A DNA stretch of 64,000 bases from Streptomyces xylophagus (GTDB taxonomy: Bacteria; Actinomycetota; Actinomycetes; Streptomycetales; Streptomycetaceae), in contig NZ_JNWO01000001.1 in the NCBI RefSeq assembly GCF_000716435.1, positions 186,001 through 250,000 of the forward strand. The letters are read 5' to 3'. Under the pieces are notes generated by a model. That model was given only the letters and a program-made list of their open reading frames with translations. It had not been told where the DNA came from and did not search any database. A program made the position numbers and the translations under genes. Below, piece after piece: positions 44,173 through 52,688 of the stretch. Within the stretch, counting starts at the first letter, position 1. Each line of letters opens with the position of its first letter.

Positions 44173-45042
44173 TCAGTCGGTGTACGACGTCTCGGCGAGG
44201 AACGCGAGACTCAGCGGGTTGTACCGCGTGGCCTTCTCATGTTGCGGCCAGTGTCCGCACTCGGTGAAGATCTCCAGCCGGGCCCCCGGAATCGCGGCGG
44301 CGATCGCCTCGGCCTCCGGAACGTCCCCGAGCGGGTTCTTGTTGCCCCACACCACCAGCGTCGGGGCCTTGATGCGTGCCATGCGGTCGGGGCGGAGCAG
44401 ATTGCGCTCACGCGCCTCTACCTCCTGGAGCGCCAGCAGATTGTGCAGGTTCTGCTGGAAGTCCGGGTGGTGGTAGATGTCGTAGCGCACCTGGGTCAAC
44501 TCCTCGCCCAGGTCCTCGTCCCACTCGGCCCACAGCAGCGCCAGCCGGTCACGGGTGTACGAGATCTCCGGCTCCATGGCGGCGGCGCGCGTCGAGGTCT
44601 TGAGGCGTTCCATCACCGCCGGGTTGATCTTCGTGCCGCCCATGCAGAGGAGTTGGAGGGAGGCGACCCGGTCCGGGTACTCGCTCGCGGCCCAGGACCC
44701 CACCCAGCCGCCCAGCGATTCGCCCACCAGGTGCGCGCGTTCGGCACCGACCGCGTCGAGGTAGGCCATCAAGTGGTCGACGTACGCGGGGATCTCACCC
44801 GGGCGATCGGGCTTGCCGGTGTAGCCGTGGCCGAGCATGTCGATGGCGTGGCAGCGGTAGCCGGCCTCGGCGTGCGCCGGGATGTTGCGGACGAACGCCT
44901 CCAGATGGCCGGTCGTGCCGTGCAGGAACACGACGTGCTCGCCGTCCTCCGGCCCGGCCTGCAGGGCGCGGGTGGTGACGTCGCCGGTCTCGACGTACGC
45001 GTGCCGGTAGTCGATGCCCGAGAGTTCGGTCCAGATGCTCAT
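44173..45042 (-). CDS. Alpha/beta hydrolase, meta-cleavage-product type
   Basis: A 289-aa alpha/beta hydrolase with the complete triad: Ser109 in GESLGG, Asp in VVWGNKNPLGD, and His in TECGHWPQHEKATRYNP. The LHGTTGHLEAF and MLGHGYTGKPDRP regions are typical of C–C hydrolases acting on meta-ring-fission products (BphD/MhpC/HsaD-like). The ATG at 45042 overlaps the stop of the LigB-type dioxygenase (ATGA), which strongly supports sequential action: dioxygenase opens the ring, hydrolase cuts the product. Confidence 0.88.
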   Translation of the reverse strand: MSIWTELSGIDYRHAYVETGDVTTRALQAGPEDGEHVVFLHGTTGHLEAFVRNIPAHAEAGYRCHAIDMLGHGYTGKPDRPGEIPAYVDHLMAYLDAVGAERAHLVGESLGGWVGSWAASEYPDRVASLQLLCMGGTKINPAVMERLKTSTRAAAMEPEISYTRDRLALLWAEWDEDLGEELTQVRYDIYHHPDFQQNLHNLLALQEVEARERNLLRPDRMARIKAPTLVVWGNKNPLGDVPEAEAIAAAIPGARLEIFTECGHWPQHEKATRYNPLSLAFLAETSYTD

Positions 45043-45998
45043 GACTGCCTTTCGCTGTCTGCTTGTTGGGGATCGAGGACGGCGACGGCCATCCCGGTGA
45101 GCCACTCGGGCATCGGTTCGTACGCCAGCCGGCGGCCGGGTACGTGGTCGAGCACGGCCGACATCAGCAGCCAGGTGCGCAGCTCCTGCGCCCCGTTGCC
45201 GGCGACCTTCTCCAATTCCTCGGTGCTGTACGCCGTGATCCGCCGGATCTCGCCCCGCTCGACGAGGGAAAGGAACTCGTCGTCGAACTCCGGGTTCAGC
45301 GCGGCCTCGGCGGCGCGGATGATCTCGCGGCGCCGGACGTCGTAGTCCTGCCAGTTCTCCCGGCCGTTCAGCCAGGCGCCGACCATGAACTCCTCGTCGT
45401 CGCCGTGCGGTTCGCGCCAGTCCGGCCAGGGCAGCCGGTGCGAGAGCCCGCCCGAGCCGACCACGGCGACACGCCGGTCGCCGGGGAAGGAGAGGACGGC
45501 CTCCCGGATCGCGCGTCCCAGTTCCTCGCAGCGGGTGAGGGTGGGCAGCGGCGGGGCGAAGACGTTCACGACGATCGGCACGATCTCCACGTCCAGGCCC
45601 TCGAAGAGGTACTGGATCGCGTGCGACTGACCGTGGTCGATCTGGAGTCTGGCGGAGAACGCGGGGTCGAAACCGCCGCTCTCCACAAGGGAGTTGGCGA
45701 GGTGCCGGGCCAGCGGGAAGTCCACCGGCTGCGGGCCCTTCGGGGTGCCGGACTCGCCGCTCGCGACGCACTCGCCGACACCGATCGTGAAGCTGGGGAT
45801 CAGGTCCAGCCAGAAGCCCCGGAAGTGGTTGGAGCCGATGAGGATCACCGTGTCGGGGCGGGCCGCGAGGAGTGCCTCCCGCGCCTCGCCGAGCGCGTCG
45901 CGGAACCGCTCGGCGCGGTCCTTGTGGAAGGTCTCCTCCCAGTGGGTGTTCATCAGCGTGCTGTGCGAGGCGCCGACACCCAGGACGATCTCGGTCAT
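45039..45998 (-). CDS. LigB-family (class III) extradiol dioxygenase
   Basis: A 319-aa class III extradiol ring-cleavage dioxygenase of the LigB superfamily, similar to protocatechuate 4,5-dioxygenase beta chains and 2,3-dihydroxyphenylpropionate dioxygenase. Fe(II) ligands and acid/base residues are present: His12 (GASHSTL), His58 (SNHFRGFW), a further DHGQSHAIQYLFEG block and the GSGGLSHRLPWPD region. It cleaves a catechol-like ring next to the hydroxyls. The ATG at 45998 overlaps the stop of the M20-like gene (ATGA). No alpha subunit is encoded nearby. Confidence 0.9.
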   Translation of the reverse strand: MTEIVLGVGASHSTLMNTHWEETFHKDRAERFRDALGEAREALLAARPDTVILIGSNHFRGFWLDLIPSFTIGVGECVASGESGTPKGPQPVDFPLARHLANSLVESGGFDPAFSARLQIDHGQSHAIQYLFEGLDVEIVPIVVNVFAPPLPTLTRCEELGRAIREAVLSFPGDRRVAVVGSGGLSHRLPWPDWREPHGDDEEFMVGAWLNGRENWQDYDVRRREIIRAAEAALNPEFDDEFLSLVERGEIRRITAYSTEELEKVAGNGAQELRTWLLMSAVLDHVPGRRLAYEPMPEWLTGMAVAVLDPQQADSERQS

Positions 45999-47341
45999 GC
46001 CGTCGTTCCTTCCGACAGGGCTGCCACCTCGGCGCGGGAGCGGGTCACGGTGTCGACGGCCGTACGGATCAGATGGCGCGTCAGCTTCTCCATGGCCTGC
46101 ACGGAGACCGTGTTCATCCCGCGCGCGAAGTCGATGTCGAAGAGGGAGCTCGTGACCTTCGGCATGCCGACCCGCACGGTGGGGATGCCGCGCCCGCGCA
46201 GGATGTTGGCGTCGGTGGCCCCGCTGTTGCCCCGGATCACCTCGTGCTCACGGCCCTCGAACGCCGCCCAACTCGCCGTCGCGCTACGGCAGATCCAGCT
46301 GTCGGGGTCGGTGCGTGTCCCGGGGACGGCCAGGACCATGTCGGCGGTGACGTCGATGTTCTTGTCGCGGAGGGCGTCGACGGCCGCCATGAACTCCCGC
46401 TTGGCCTGCATCGGTGTCGTGTCCGGGCCGATGCGCAGGTCCACCATGAGGGTGCAGGACGCCGGTGTCACCGCCGCCATCCGGGGCCAACCCCCTTGGA
46501 TCGAGGCGACGATGCCCTGCGGTGCGACCGTGCCGGAGGTGTGCCGGTCGGCGTACTCGGCGAACCACTCCTCCAGGTGCCGGGTGACCTCACCGGCCCG
46601 GGCGACGGGGTTGTCGTAGGGGAGGCGGTGGCGGGAGCCGACGTAGGTGTGGGTGCCGTGGACCGTCACCTGGAACCAGACGAGTCCGGCCTCGTCCCAG
46701 GACACCGTCCAGCCGGGCTTGGCAATGAGGGCGTAGTCGGTCCAGACGCCCTGCTCCAGGAGGAACGAACAGCCCACGCCCTGGCCGGTGTTGAGGCGGG
46801 TGCCGCCGGGCCGGGCGTTGGTGGGCATGCCGCCCGCGCCGAAGGCGGCGACGAGGTCGCCGGTGAGGGGGATGCCGGCCAGTGCGATCGCCTCGGCGGC
46901 CATCATCACGCAGGCGGCGTGGCCCTTCGGGTTGGAGGCGCCGAGGCCGACGACGAGGTCGTCGTGGACGGTGGCGCGCGGGCGCATGTCGTCGCGCAAC
47001 TCCGGCCCGATCCACGGGAGATCCTCGCTCTCCTCGCCGACCGTCAGGGTGTCGATCGGCGCGTACAGCATGAGGTCGGGGCCGGTTCCGTCGCCGGAGA
47101 GCCGGGCCCAGGCGTTGGCCTGCCGGTCGTCCAGTGGCTGGACCCGGGCCGGGCAGCCGGCGGCCGTGAGGCTGGCGGCGATGTGCGCGGCGAGCGGGGC
47201 CTCGTCGCCGGTCGGGGACGGGATGTCGACGAGCCCGGTGATCAGATCGCGCAGCCGGTCGGCGGTGACGTGTCGCCAGGCGTCCCGCACCCAGCCGCGC
47301 CTTGTGGTGTCGAGCCCCGCCAACTCGCTTGCCGGGCTCAC
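45995..47341 (-). CDS. M20-peptidase-fold protein without metal ligands
   Basis: A 448-aa protein with the overall pattern of M20 (ArgE/DapE) hydrolases, including the lid-domain region. The expected metal ligands are replaced: HxD is MLYAPIDTL, the GxxDMKGG Asp is in GASNPKGH, the catalytic EE is GAGGMPT, the next Glu is in IAKPGW, and the C-terminal His is missing in FARGMNTV. It should therefore not work as an ordinary zinc peptidase. It may be a scaffold, or an enzyme with different chemistry. The GTG at 47341 overlaps the stop of the 38-aa gene (GTGA). It lies between the Rieske oxygenase and the LigB dioxygenase. Confidence 0.78.
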   Translation of the reverse strand: MSPASELAGLDTTRRGWVRDAWRHVTADRLRDLITGLVDIPSPTGDEAPLAAHIAASLTAAGCPARVQPLDDRQANAWARLSGDGTGPDLMLYAPIDTLTVGEESEDLPWIGPELRDDMRPRATVHDDLVVGLGASNPKGHAACVMMAAEAIALAGIPLTGDLVAAFGAGGMPTNARPGGTRLNTGQGVGCSFLLEQGVWTDYALIAKPGWTVSWDEAGLVWFQVTVHGTHTYVGSRHRLPYDNPVARAGEVTRHLEEWFAEYADRHTSGTVAPQGIVASIQGGWPRMAAVTPASCTLMVDLRIGPDTTPMQAKREFMAAVDALRDKNIDVTADMVLAVPGTRTDPDSWICRSATASWAAFEGREHEVIRGNSGATDANILRGRGIPTVRVGMPKVTSSLFDIDFARGMNTVSVQAMEKLTRHLIRTAVDTVTRSRAEVAALSEGTTA

Positions 47342-47454
47342 TGGTTGATCCTGTGGACCTGGGTCATCGTCGTGCGCGCGAAGCGCTTCTTCGCGAGGGG
47401 GAGCCCGATCGCGATCCCGGCTCCGATCAACAGAGTGAGCAGTGTGCGACCCAT
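47338..47454 (-). CDS. 38-aa single-TM small protein
   Basis: A 38-codon gene with an excellent AAGGAGG 7 nt before the ATG at 47454. It sits 2 nt after the Rieske stop and overlaps the M20-like start (GTGA), so it belongs to the operon. The peptide has one hydrophobic helix (LLTLLIGAGIAIGLPLA, about 5–21) followed by a basic tail (KKRFARTTMTQVHRINQ), as expected for an inner-membrane miniprotein with the C-terminus inside. I do not recognise it. It could anchor the Rieske oxygenase or the M20-like protein at the membrane. Confidence 0.7.
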   Translation of the reverse strand: MGRTLLTLLIGAGIAIGLPLAKKRFARTTMTQVHRINQ

Positions 47455-47456
47455 GG

Positions 47457-48665
47457 TCAGGCCTCCTTGCCTTCGGTGCCCGTCGCGGCCAGCTTCTTGC
47501 CGTACTCCTGCTCGCTGAGGTTCCGCCAGGCGGTCAGCGAGATGTCGGGGCGGTAGAGCTTCTCCGGGGGCGCGTCGGTGATGTCGACCATCCACGCGTC
47601 CTGGCCGGAGAACTGGCCGTGGAACAACCAGCGGATCGCACCGAGGTACTTGGCGTAGAAGCGCAGGGTGTCCCAGCCCTCGGTGAAGTTGACCATCACG
47701 CCGACATAGCGGTGGTTGTCCTGGTCGACGGGGACGTAGAACTCGTAGTGGATGAAGTTCGGATACGCGATGCGCAGCACGCCGGGCATCGACAGGGACG
47801 CGAAGCCGGGGAACTCCTGGGCCTCGATCGTCGGGTTCACCTTGTCGGGCTTGCCCGTGTTGCCGATGTTGAAGGTCTCCTTCGGCGGCTGGGCCTTCCA
47901 CCAGCGCTTGTTGGTCCAATGGCCGACCCCGGGGAAGTCCGCCTCCCAGTAGACCTCGTCCTGGACCCGGAAGATCCAGCGGCCCTTGGGCACGATCCGG
48001 GTGATGTTCCAGGTCGGCATCGGCTTGAAGAGTCGCCAAAGTGCCGTGCGGTGCAGGTACTTGGCGTGGCCCTCGTCGAAGCCGTTCTCGCAGGCGAAGC
48101 GCCAGTTGCCGCTGCGCGGGTCGATCCGGCCGCCCATCACGAAGGCGTTGGAGACGAGTTCCTCGGGCAACTGCTCGTCGATGGGGTGCGGTTCCTCGTC
48201 GGTGAGGGGGATGTACACCCACACCATGCCGAGGCGCTCCTCGACCGGGTACGTCCGCACCGAGACCTTGCCGGTCAGCCGGCAGCCGGGGCCGTCGGTG
48301 ATGACCGCGGCGAGCTTGCCGGTGGGCAGGTCGAAGGTCCAGCCGTGGTACGGGCAGCTGAGGGTGCCGGGGAACTGCTGGTTGCCCTCGGACAGCGGGA
48401 CGCCGCGGTGTGGGCAGCGGTTGTGGAGTGCGTAGGCTGTGCCGCCGTCCCGGATCAGCGTGATTTTCTCGCCGCAGATCGTGAACGGGAGCGGATCGGC
48501 GGTGATCTGGCTGGACCAGGTGACCGGGTACCAGTAGCCGCGGAAGCCCGAGCCGGCCGCGTCGTAGTGCGGCCACGACTTCCAGTCCTGGCGGCCGGGC
48601 TCACCTGTTGGTCTGCGGCGGCTCCGGACCGGGGGCTGGGAGTCGGGAGAGTCGTCGACCGTCAT
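47457..48665 (-). CDS. Rieske non-heme iron oxygenase, alpha subunit
   Basis: A 402-aa ring-hydroxylating oxygenase. The Rieske [2Fe-2S] ligands are C84 and H86 (CPHRG) and C104 and H107 (CPYHG). The mononuclear iron site includes D197, H200 and H205 in ENGFDEGHAKYLH. No beta subunit gene is adjacent, so it is probably an alpha-only oxygenase of the kind acting on phenoxy, carbazole, vanillate or steroid-like substrates. Electrons likely come from the ferredoxin and reductase at 40985–42320. First gene of the ring-cleavage operon; upstream are a shared promoter element (48741–48770) and direct repeats. Confidence 0.92.
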   Translation of the reverse strand: MTVDDSPDSQPPVRSRRRPTGEPGRQDWKSWPHYDAAGSGFRGYWYPVTWSSQITADPLPFTICGEKITLIRDGGTAYALHNRCPHRGVPLSEGNQQFPGTLSCPYHGWTFDLPTGKLAAVITDGPGCRLTGKVSVRTYPVEERLGMVWVYIPLTDEEPHPIDEQLPEELVSNAFVMGGRIDPRSGNWRFACENGFDEGHAKYLHRTALWRLFKPMPTWNITRIVPKGRWIFRVQDEVYWEADFPGVGHWTNKRWWKAQPPKETFNIGNTGKPDKVNPTIEAQEFPGFASLSMPGVLRIAYPNFIHYEFYVPVDQDNHRYVGVMVNFTEGWDTLRFYAKYLGAIRWLFHGQFSGQDAWMVDITDAPPEKLYRPDISLTAWRNLSEQEYGKKLAATGTEGKEA

Positions 48666-48686
48666 CGTGCGGGTCCTCCTGCTGCC

Positions 48687-48715
48687 GGTGAACTGTCGGG
48701 TGCCGGGTGAACTGT
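48687..48715. repeat. Direct repeats GGTGAACTGT upstream of Rieske gene
   Basis: GGTGAACTGT occurs at 48687–48696 and 48706–48715, 19 bp apart (almost two helical turns), 22–50 nt upstream of the Rieske start. Possible activator or repressor half-sites. Confidence 0.4.
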
Positions 48716-48740
48716 GAGGCGAGCATGCGGCGGACCGGTG

Positions 48741-48770
48741 GATCCGCCCAAGGGACCCGTCCCGCTGAGC
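48741..48770 (-). promoter_or_regulatory. Shared catabolic promoter element, copy 3
   Basis: On the minus strand, GCTCAGCGGGACGGGTCCCT followed by TGGGCGGATC. It has the same outer blocks as copy 4 (GCTCAGCGG and CTTGGGCGG at identical spacing) and an inner GGGAC-GG-GTCCC dyad. It lies about 75 nt before the Rieske start. Confidence 0.6.
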
Positions 48771-48821
48771 AGACCGCCCCGCACGGACGGGCCGCGAGAC
48801 CCGCGCTCACCTGCACGTCCC

Positions 48822-48833
48822 GTTCAGCGGACC
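48822..48833 (+). promoter_or_regulatory. Half copy of the shared promoter element
   Basis: GTTCAGCGGACC matches the left half of copy 4 (GCTCAGCGGACC) at 11 of 12 positions, but the right half is absent. It lies 111 nt upstream of the ABC binding-protein start on the same strand. Confidence 0.35.
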
Positions 48834-48944
48834 CTCGTCGATGCGCGAGCGACACCCCCCGTTCTACGGTGCGCCAGTTCCCGTGCCGCCCCCCCCACCG
48901 ACCAGCCGAAGCCGGCGGTCTCCCATCGAACCCCCGAGGTACTC

Positions 48945-49952
48945 ATGGAGACACGGTCCACGACACGCCACCGCCTCGCAGGCCCTGCCGCCCTCGCCGT
49001 CGCACTCCTCACGCTCACCGCGTGCGGCGCGGGCACCACCGACTCGGCCGCGGGCTCCGGCTCCGGCAAGAACGCCGCGGGCCCCACGATCCGCATCGGC
49101 GTCGGCATCGACGCCTCGTACGCGCCCTTCTTCCTCGCCGACGCGAAAGGCCTGTGGGCCAAGCACGGTGTCAACGTCCAACTGGTCCAGTTCGGGCAGG
49201 GCAGCGAGGGCGTGAACAACCTCGTCGCCGGCCAGGTCCAGATGTCCGGGAACTCGGACACCACCACGATCAGCATGCTGCCCCAAGACCCCGACCTGCG
49301 TTCCCTGTTGGTCTACGAGCAGTCCGGCAAGTACCTCAAGGTCGTCCTCGGCCCGAAGGTGAAGTCCCCCGCGAACATCCGCAAGATGGCCGTGGCTCCC
49401 GGACTCTCCGAACTCGCGGCCACCCGCTTCCTGGAGTCGAGGAACATCGACCCGAAGTCGGTCAAGTTCATCACCGCGGACCCGCCCGAGATCCCGGCCC
49501 TGATGCAGAAGGGCGACGTCGACGCGTACGTCCTGTGGGAACCCTGGCCCACCAAGGGCGTCGCGCAGGGCGGCCGCATCCTGGAGAACACCGGTGCCTA
49601 CGGCCTGAGTTACTCCCAGTGGCTGCTCACCGGCGCCGCCTGGCTGAAGGCCAACCCCGACACCGCCACCAAGGTCGCGCAGACCCTGGAGGAGGCGGCC
49701 CGGCTGACCGAGAGCGACCCGAAGGCCGCGGCGGAGGCGACCGAGAAGGCCGTGAAGGTCCCGGCGGCCCAGACCCTGACCGCCATCAAGGAAATCGACT
49801 TCGGTACCCGCGACTTCACGGCCGAGGACCTCAAGGGGTACGCGAACACGGCCCGGTTCTTCGTGGACACCGGCAAGGTCAAGGCGCAGCCGGATGTGAC
49901 GACCGCCGTCCAACGCGGTTGGTTCACCCAGCACTTGAAGGGATCGTCATGA
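48945..49952 (+). CDS. ABC solute-binding lipoprotein, nitrate/sulfonate/taurine type
   Basis: A 335-aa binding protein of the NMT1/SsuA-like type. Its lipoprotein signal has lipobox LTAC (Cys27), a Gly/Ser linker, then the periplasmic fold (ASYAPFFLADAKGLWAKHGV, FGQGSEGVNNLVAGQVQMS, DAYVLWEPWPTKG). Relatives bind sulfonates, taurine, aromatic sulfonates, phthalate or thiamine precursors. The ATG at 48945 follows GAGGT. First of four rightward genes with 4-nt overlaps, divergent from the Rieske operon, so an aromatic or sulfonated growth substrate is plausible. Confidence 0.9.
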   Translation: METRSTTRHRLAGPAALAVALLTLTACGAGTTDSAAGSGSGKNAAGPTIRIGVGIDASYAPFFLADAKGLWAKHGVNVQLVQFGQGSEGVNNLVAGQVQMSGNSDTTTISMLPQDPDLRSLLVYEQSGKYLKVVLGPKVKSPANIRKMAVAPGLSELAATRFLESRNIDPKSVKFITADPPEIPALMQKGDVDAYVLWEPWPTKGVAQGGRILENTGAYGLSYSQWLLTGAAWLKANPDTATKVAQTLEEAARLTESDPKAAAEATEKAVKVPAAQTLTAIKEIDFGTRDFTAEDLKGYANTARFFVDTGKVKAQPDVTTAVQRGWFTQHLKGSS

Positions 49953-50818
49953 CCGAGACCGTGAAAGGGGCAGTGAAGGGGGCCGTGAAAACAGCCCCCT
50001 CGAAGATCCGTGGCGCGGCCCTGAGCGCGGACGGCGTCGGCATCCGCTTCGACTCCTTCCAGGCCGTACGGAACATCTCCCTCGACATCGCCGCCGGCGA
50101 GTTCCTGTGCCTGCTCGGCCCGAGCGGCTGCGGCAAGTCCACCCTGCTGTCCGCCATGGCCGGCTTCGTGACCGTGGACGAGGGCAGCCTGACCGTCGGC
50201 GGAGCCCCGATCACCGGCCCCGACCCGGAGTTGGGCATGGTCTTCCAGAGCAGCGAGGCACTCTTCGACTGGATGACGGTCCGTCAGAACGTGGCCTTCG
50301 GCCCGCGCATGCGCGGCGCCTCACGTGCCGAGCAGGCCAAACTGGCCGACGAATACCTCGGATTGGTGGGACTACGGCACTGCGCCGACCGCTTCCCGGG
50401 CCAGCTCAGCGGCGGCATGCGCCAACGGGTGCAGATCGCCCGTGTGTTGGCGAACGAACCCGGTGTCGTCCTGATGGACGAGCCGTTCGGGGCGCTCGAC
50501 GCGCAGACCCGGCAGGTCATGCAGGAGGAGACCGACCGCATCTGGCATGCCTCCGGCTGCACCGTCGTCTTCGTCACCCACGACATCGACGAGGCGATCC
50601 TGCTGGCCGACCGGATCGCCGTCATGACCGCGGGCCCGGCGGCCTCGGTGAAGTCCGTCTACCCCGTCGACCTCCCCAGGCCCCGCGACGAGGACGACCC
50701 GGCCGCCGTCGCACTGCGCCGCCAACTCCGGGAGGACATCGGCGAAGAGGTCCGCAAGGCGCTGCGCGACCAGGGACTCGACGAGGAGTCGCGCAACACG
50801 GAGGAGGACACCCGATGA
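49949..50818 (+). CDS. ABC transporter ATPase, SsuB/TauB-like
   Basis: A 289-aa ABC ATPase of the nitrate/sulfonate/taurine type: Walker A GPSGCGKS (about 57–64), Q-loop VFQSSEALFDWMTV, signature LSGGMRQR and Walker B VVLMDEPFGALDAQT. The ATG at 49949 overlaps the binding-protein stop (ATGA). The N-terminus carries a short duplicated stretch (KGAVKGAVK). Energises the importer with the permease downstream. Confidence 0.92.
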   Translation: MTETVKGAVKGAVKTAPSKIRGAALSADGVGIRFDSFQAVRNISLDIAAGEFLCLLGPSGCGKSTLLSAMAGFVTVDEGSLTVGGAPITGPDPELGMVFQSSEALFDWMTVRQNVAFGPRMRGASRAEQAKLADEYLGLVGLRHCADRFPGQLSGGMRQRVQIARVLANEPGVVLMDEPFGALDAQTRQVMQEETDRIWHASGCTVVFVTHDIDEAILLADRIAVMTAGPAASVKSVYPVDLPRPRDEDDPAAVALRRQLREDIGEEVRKALRDQGLDEESRNTEEDTR

Positions 50819-51636
50819 CCGTCGCGACGGCCGCCGCCACCGGCAGCACCGAGACGCGGAAGCACCTGGCTTGGGCGAGCGTACGCCGACTGCGCACGCT
50901 CGGCATGTACACCCTGTCCGTCCTCGTCGGCCTCGCCGTCTGGCAACTGCTGGCGATGGCCTACGGCTCCTCGCTGGTCGCCTCCCCGAGCGAAACCCTC
51001 AGCGCCGCACGGCAGTTGGCGTCGGACGGCACACTGACCAACTCGATCATCGCGTCCAGCCGTCGCATCCTGATCGGTTGGGGACTCGGCGTCCTCGTGG
51101 GCGCACCGGTGGGCCTGCTCGTCGGACAGGTTCCGGTGGTGCGCCAACTCCTGGAGCCCTACATCGAGTTCTTCCGCTTCATCCCGCCGGTCGCCTTCGT
51201 GACCCTGGCGGTGGTGTGGCTCGGCATCGGCGAGTCCTCGAAGGTCGTCCTGATCTTCTACACGGCCGTCTTCATCGTCACGGTGAACACCAGCGCCGGC
51301 GTGCTGGCGGTGAGCGAGTCCAAGCTGCGCGCGGCCCGGAACCTGGGCGCGAACCGCCGCCAGATCCTCCAGGGCATCGTGCTGCCCTCGACCGTGCCGC
51401 ACATCGTCACCGGAGCACGCCTCGCCATGGGCAACAGCTTCCTGACCATCGTCTCCGCCGAGATCGTCGCCTCCCAGGTCGGCCTCGGCTCGCTGATCTG
51501 GACCTCCCGCAACTACGGGCGGATCGACTGGGTCTTCGTCGGAATCATCACCCTGGGAATCCTCGGGTTCGTCTTCGACCGCGTCCTGCGGATCGTGGCG
51601 TCCCGCGTTCTGCGTCGATACGGAGTGAAGTTGTGA
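50815..51636 (+). CDS. ABC permease, SsuC/TauC-like
   Basis: A 273-aa inner-membrane permease with about six TM helices and the EAA loop RAARNLGANRRQILQGIVLP typical of the BPD_transp_1 nitrate/sulfonate group. The ATG at 50815 overlaps the ATPase stop (ATGA), and its own stop overlaps the dehydrogenase start (GTGA). Completes the importer. Confidence 0.92.
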   Translation: MTVATAAATGSTETRKHLAWASVRRLRTLGMYTLSVLVGLAVWQLLAMAYGSSLVASPSETLSAARQLASDGTLTNSIIASSRRILIGWGLGVLVGAPVGLLVGQVPVVRQLLEPYIEFFRFIPPVAFVTLAVVWLGIGESSKVVLIFYTAVFIVTVNTSAGVLAVSESKLRAARNLGANRRQILQGIVLPSTVPHIVTGARLAMGNSFLTIVSAEIVASQVGLGSLIWTSRNYGRIDWVFVGIITLGILGFVFDRVLRIVASRVLRRYGVKL

Positions 51637-52586
51637 CGACCGCCAAGTCCCGTGCCCTGATCCTGGAGAGCTTCGGTTCGCTGCCCCGCCTGGTGGAGCG
51701 TCCCGTGCCGGAGCCCCGCCCCGGCCACACTCTCGTGCGGATGCGGGTGGCCCAGGTGGGTCACCTCGATCTGAACGTCGTGGACGGCAGGTTCGGCATC
51801 CTCCCCGACCTGCCCGCCGTACCGGGCACCACCGGATGCGGGGTCGTCCTGGCCTCGGACACCCACCCCGAGGGCACCCTCGTCCGCCTCGGTGGCAAGG
51901 GCCTCGGCCTGCGCCGCGACGGCTGCTGGGCCGAGCACGCACTGGTGCCGGACGCCGCCGTGGAGGTCGTAGAAGAGGGCACGGACCCTGCCCTGGCGTG
52001 CAGTTGGTTCTCACCGGCGGGCACGGCGTGGGCTGCGGTGCACTCGGTCGCGGACGTACAGCCGGGGGAGCGGGTGCTGGTGACGGGCGCGGCGGGCGCG
52101 GTCGGGGCGATGACCGTGCAGGTCGCGGCGCGGGCCGGGGCCGAGGTGATCGGGGTCGTGGGCCGAACCGCCAAGCTCGCGCACGTCCCGGCTCCCGCCA
52201 AGCCCGTCCTAGCCTCCGAACTGTCCGCGGAGTCGGTGGGCGGCCCGGTCGACGTGGTCATCGACACGGTCGGCGGTCCGGTCCTGCGCGACGTCCTCCC
52301 GCTCGTCCGTCCGCGTGGCCGTGTCGCGCTCGTCGGCTACACCGCCGGACGAGAACTCACCGTAGATCTCGCGGACTTCCTGCTCGCCGACGTGTCCCTG
52401 CTGCCGGTGAACCTGATGACGCGGGGCAAGGAGGTCGCGGCGGACGCGGAGGCGCTGCTGGCGGAGTTGCGGACGGGGGCGCTGACGCTGGAGATCGAGC
52501 GGCATGGGATCGACGGGCTGGCGGAGGCCACGGAGCGGCTGCGGACCGGGGAGGCGATCGGCAAGGTGGTTCTGGAGCTGGGCTGA
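51633..52586 (+). CDS. MDR-family zinc-independent alcohol dehydrogenase-like
   Basis: A 317-aa medium-chain dehydrogenase/reductase of the quinone-oxidoreductase type. The GroES-like N-half (VAQVGHLDLNVVDGRFG) lacks the usual Cys-rich structural zinc site. The Rossmann domain has VLVTGAAGAVGAMTVQVA (about 148–165). It probably uses NADPH. The GTG at 51633 overlaps the permease stop (GTGA), so it is part of the importer operon and presumably acts on the imported compound or an aldehyde derived from it. Confidence 0.85.
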   Translation: MTTAKSRALILESFGSLPRLVERPVPEPRPGHTLVRMRVAQVGHLDLNVVDGRFGILPDLPAVPGTTGCGVVLASDTHPEGTLVRLGGKGLGLRRDGCWAEHALVPDAAVEVVEEGTDPALACSWFSPAGTAWAAVHSVADVQPGERVLVTGAAGAVGAMTVQVAARAGAEVIGVVGRTAKLAHVPAPAKPVLASELSAESVGGPVDVVIDTVGGPVLRDVLPLVRPRGRVALVGYTAGRELTVDLADFLLADVSLLPVNLMTRGKEVAADAEALLAELRTGALTLEIERHGIDGLAEATERLRTGEAIGKVVLELG

Positions 52587-52595
52587 GGTCCTCGA

Positions 52596-52662
52596 CCCCT
52601 TTCGGGGAGGCTTTCTCGGCTTGCTGTGACCCCTTGGACTGTAGGGAGCCTGCTCGGCTCCC
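52596..52662. terminator. Stem-loops between convergent operons
   Basis: A short CCCC-TTTC-GGGG hairpin (52596–52607) is followed by GGGAGCC-TGCTC-GGCTCCC (52644–52662, 7-bp perfect arms). They lie between the rightward importer operon and the leftward DeoR gene and could terminate both. Confidence 0.55.
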
Positions 52663-52688
52663 AGGTCCTTCAGTGGGGAACGGCCTTG

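Noticed and set aside
45995..47341. M20-like gene as a frameshifted pseudogene
   Set aside because: The frame is intact over 448 codons, overlaps both neighbours by 4 nt and has normal codon use, so the missing ligands are not due to decay.
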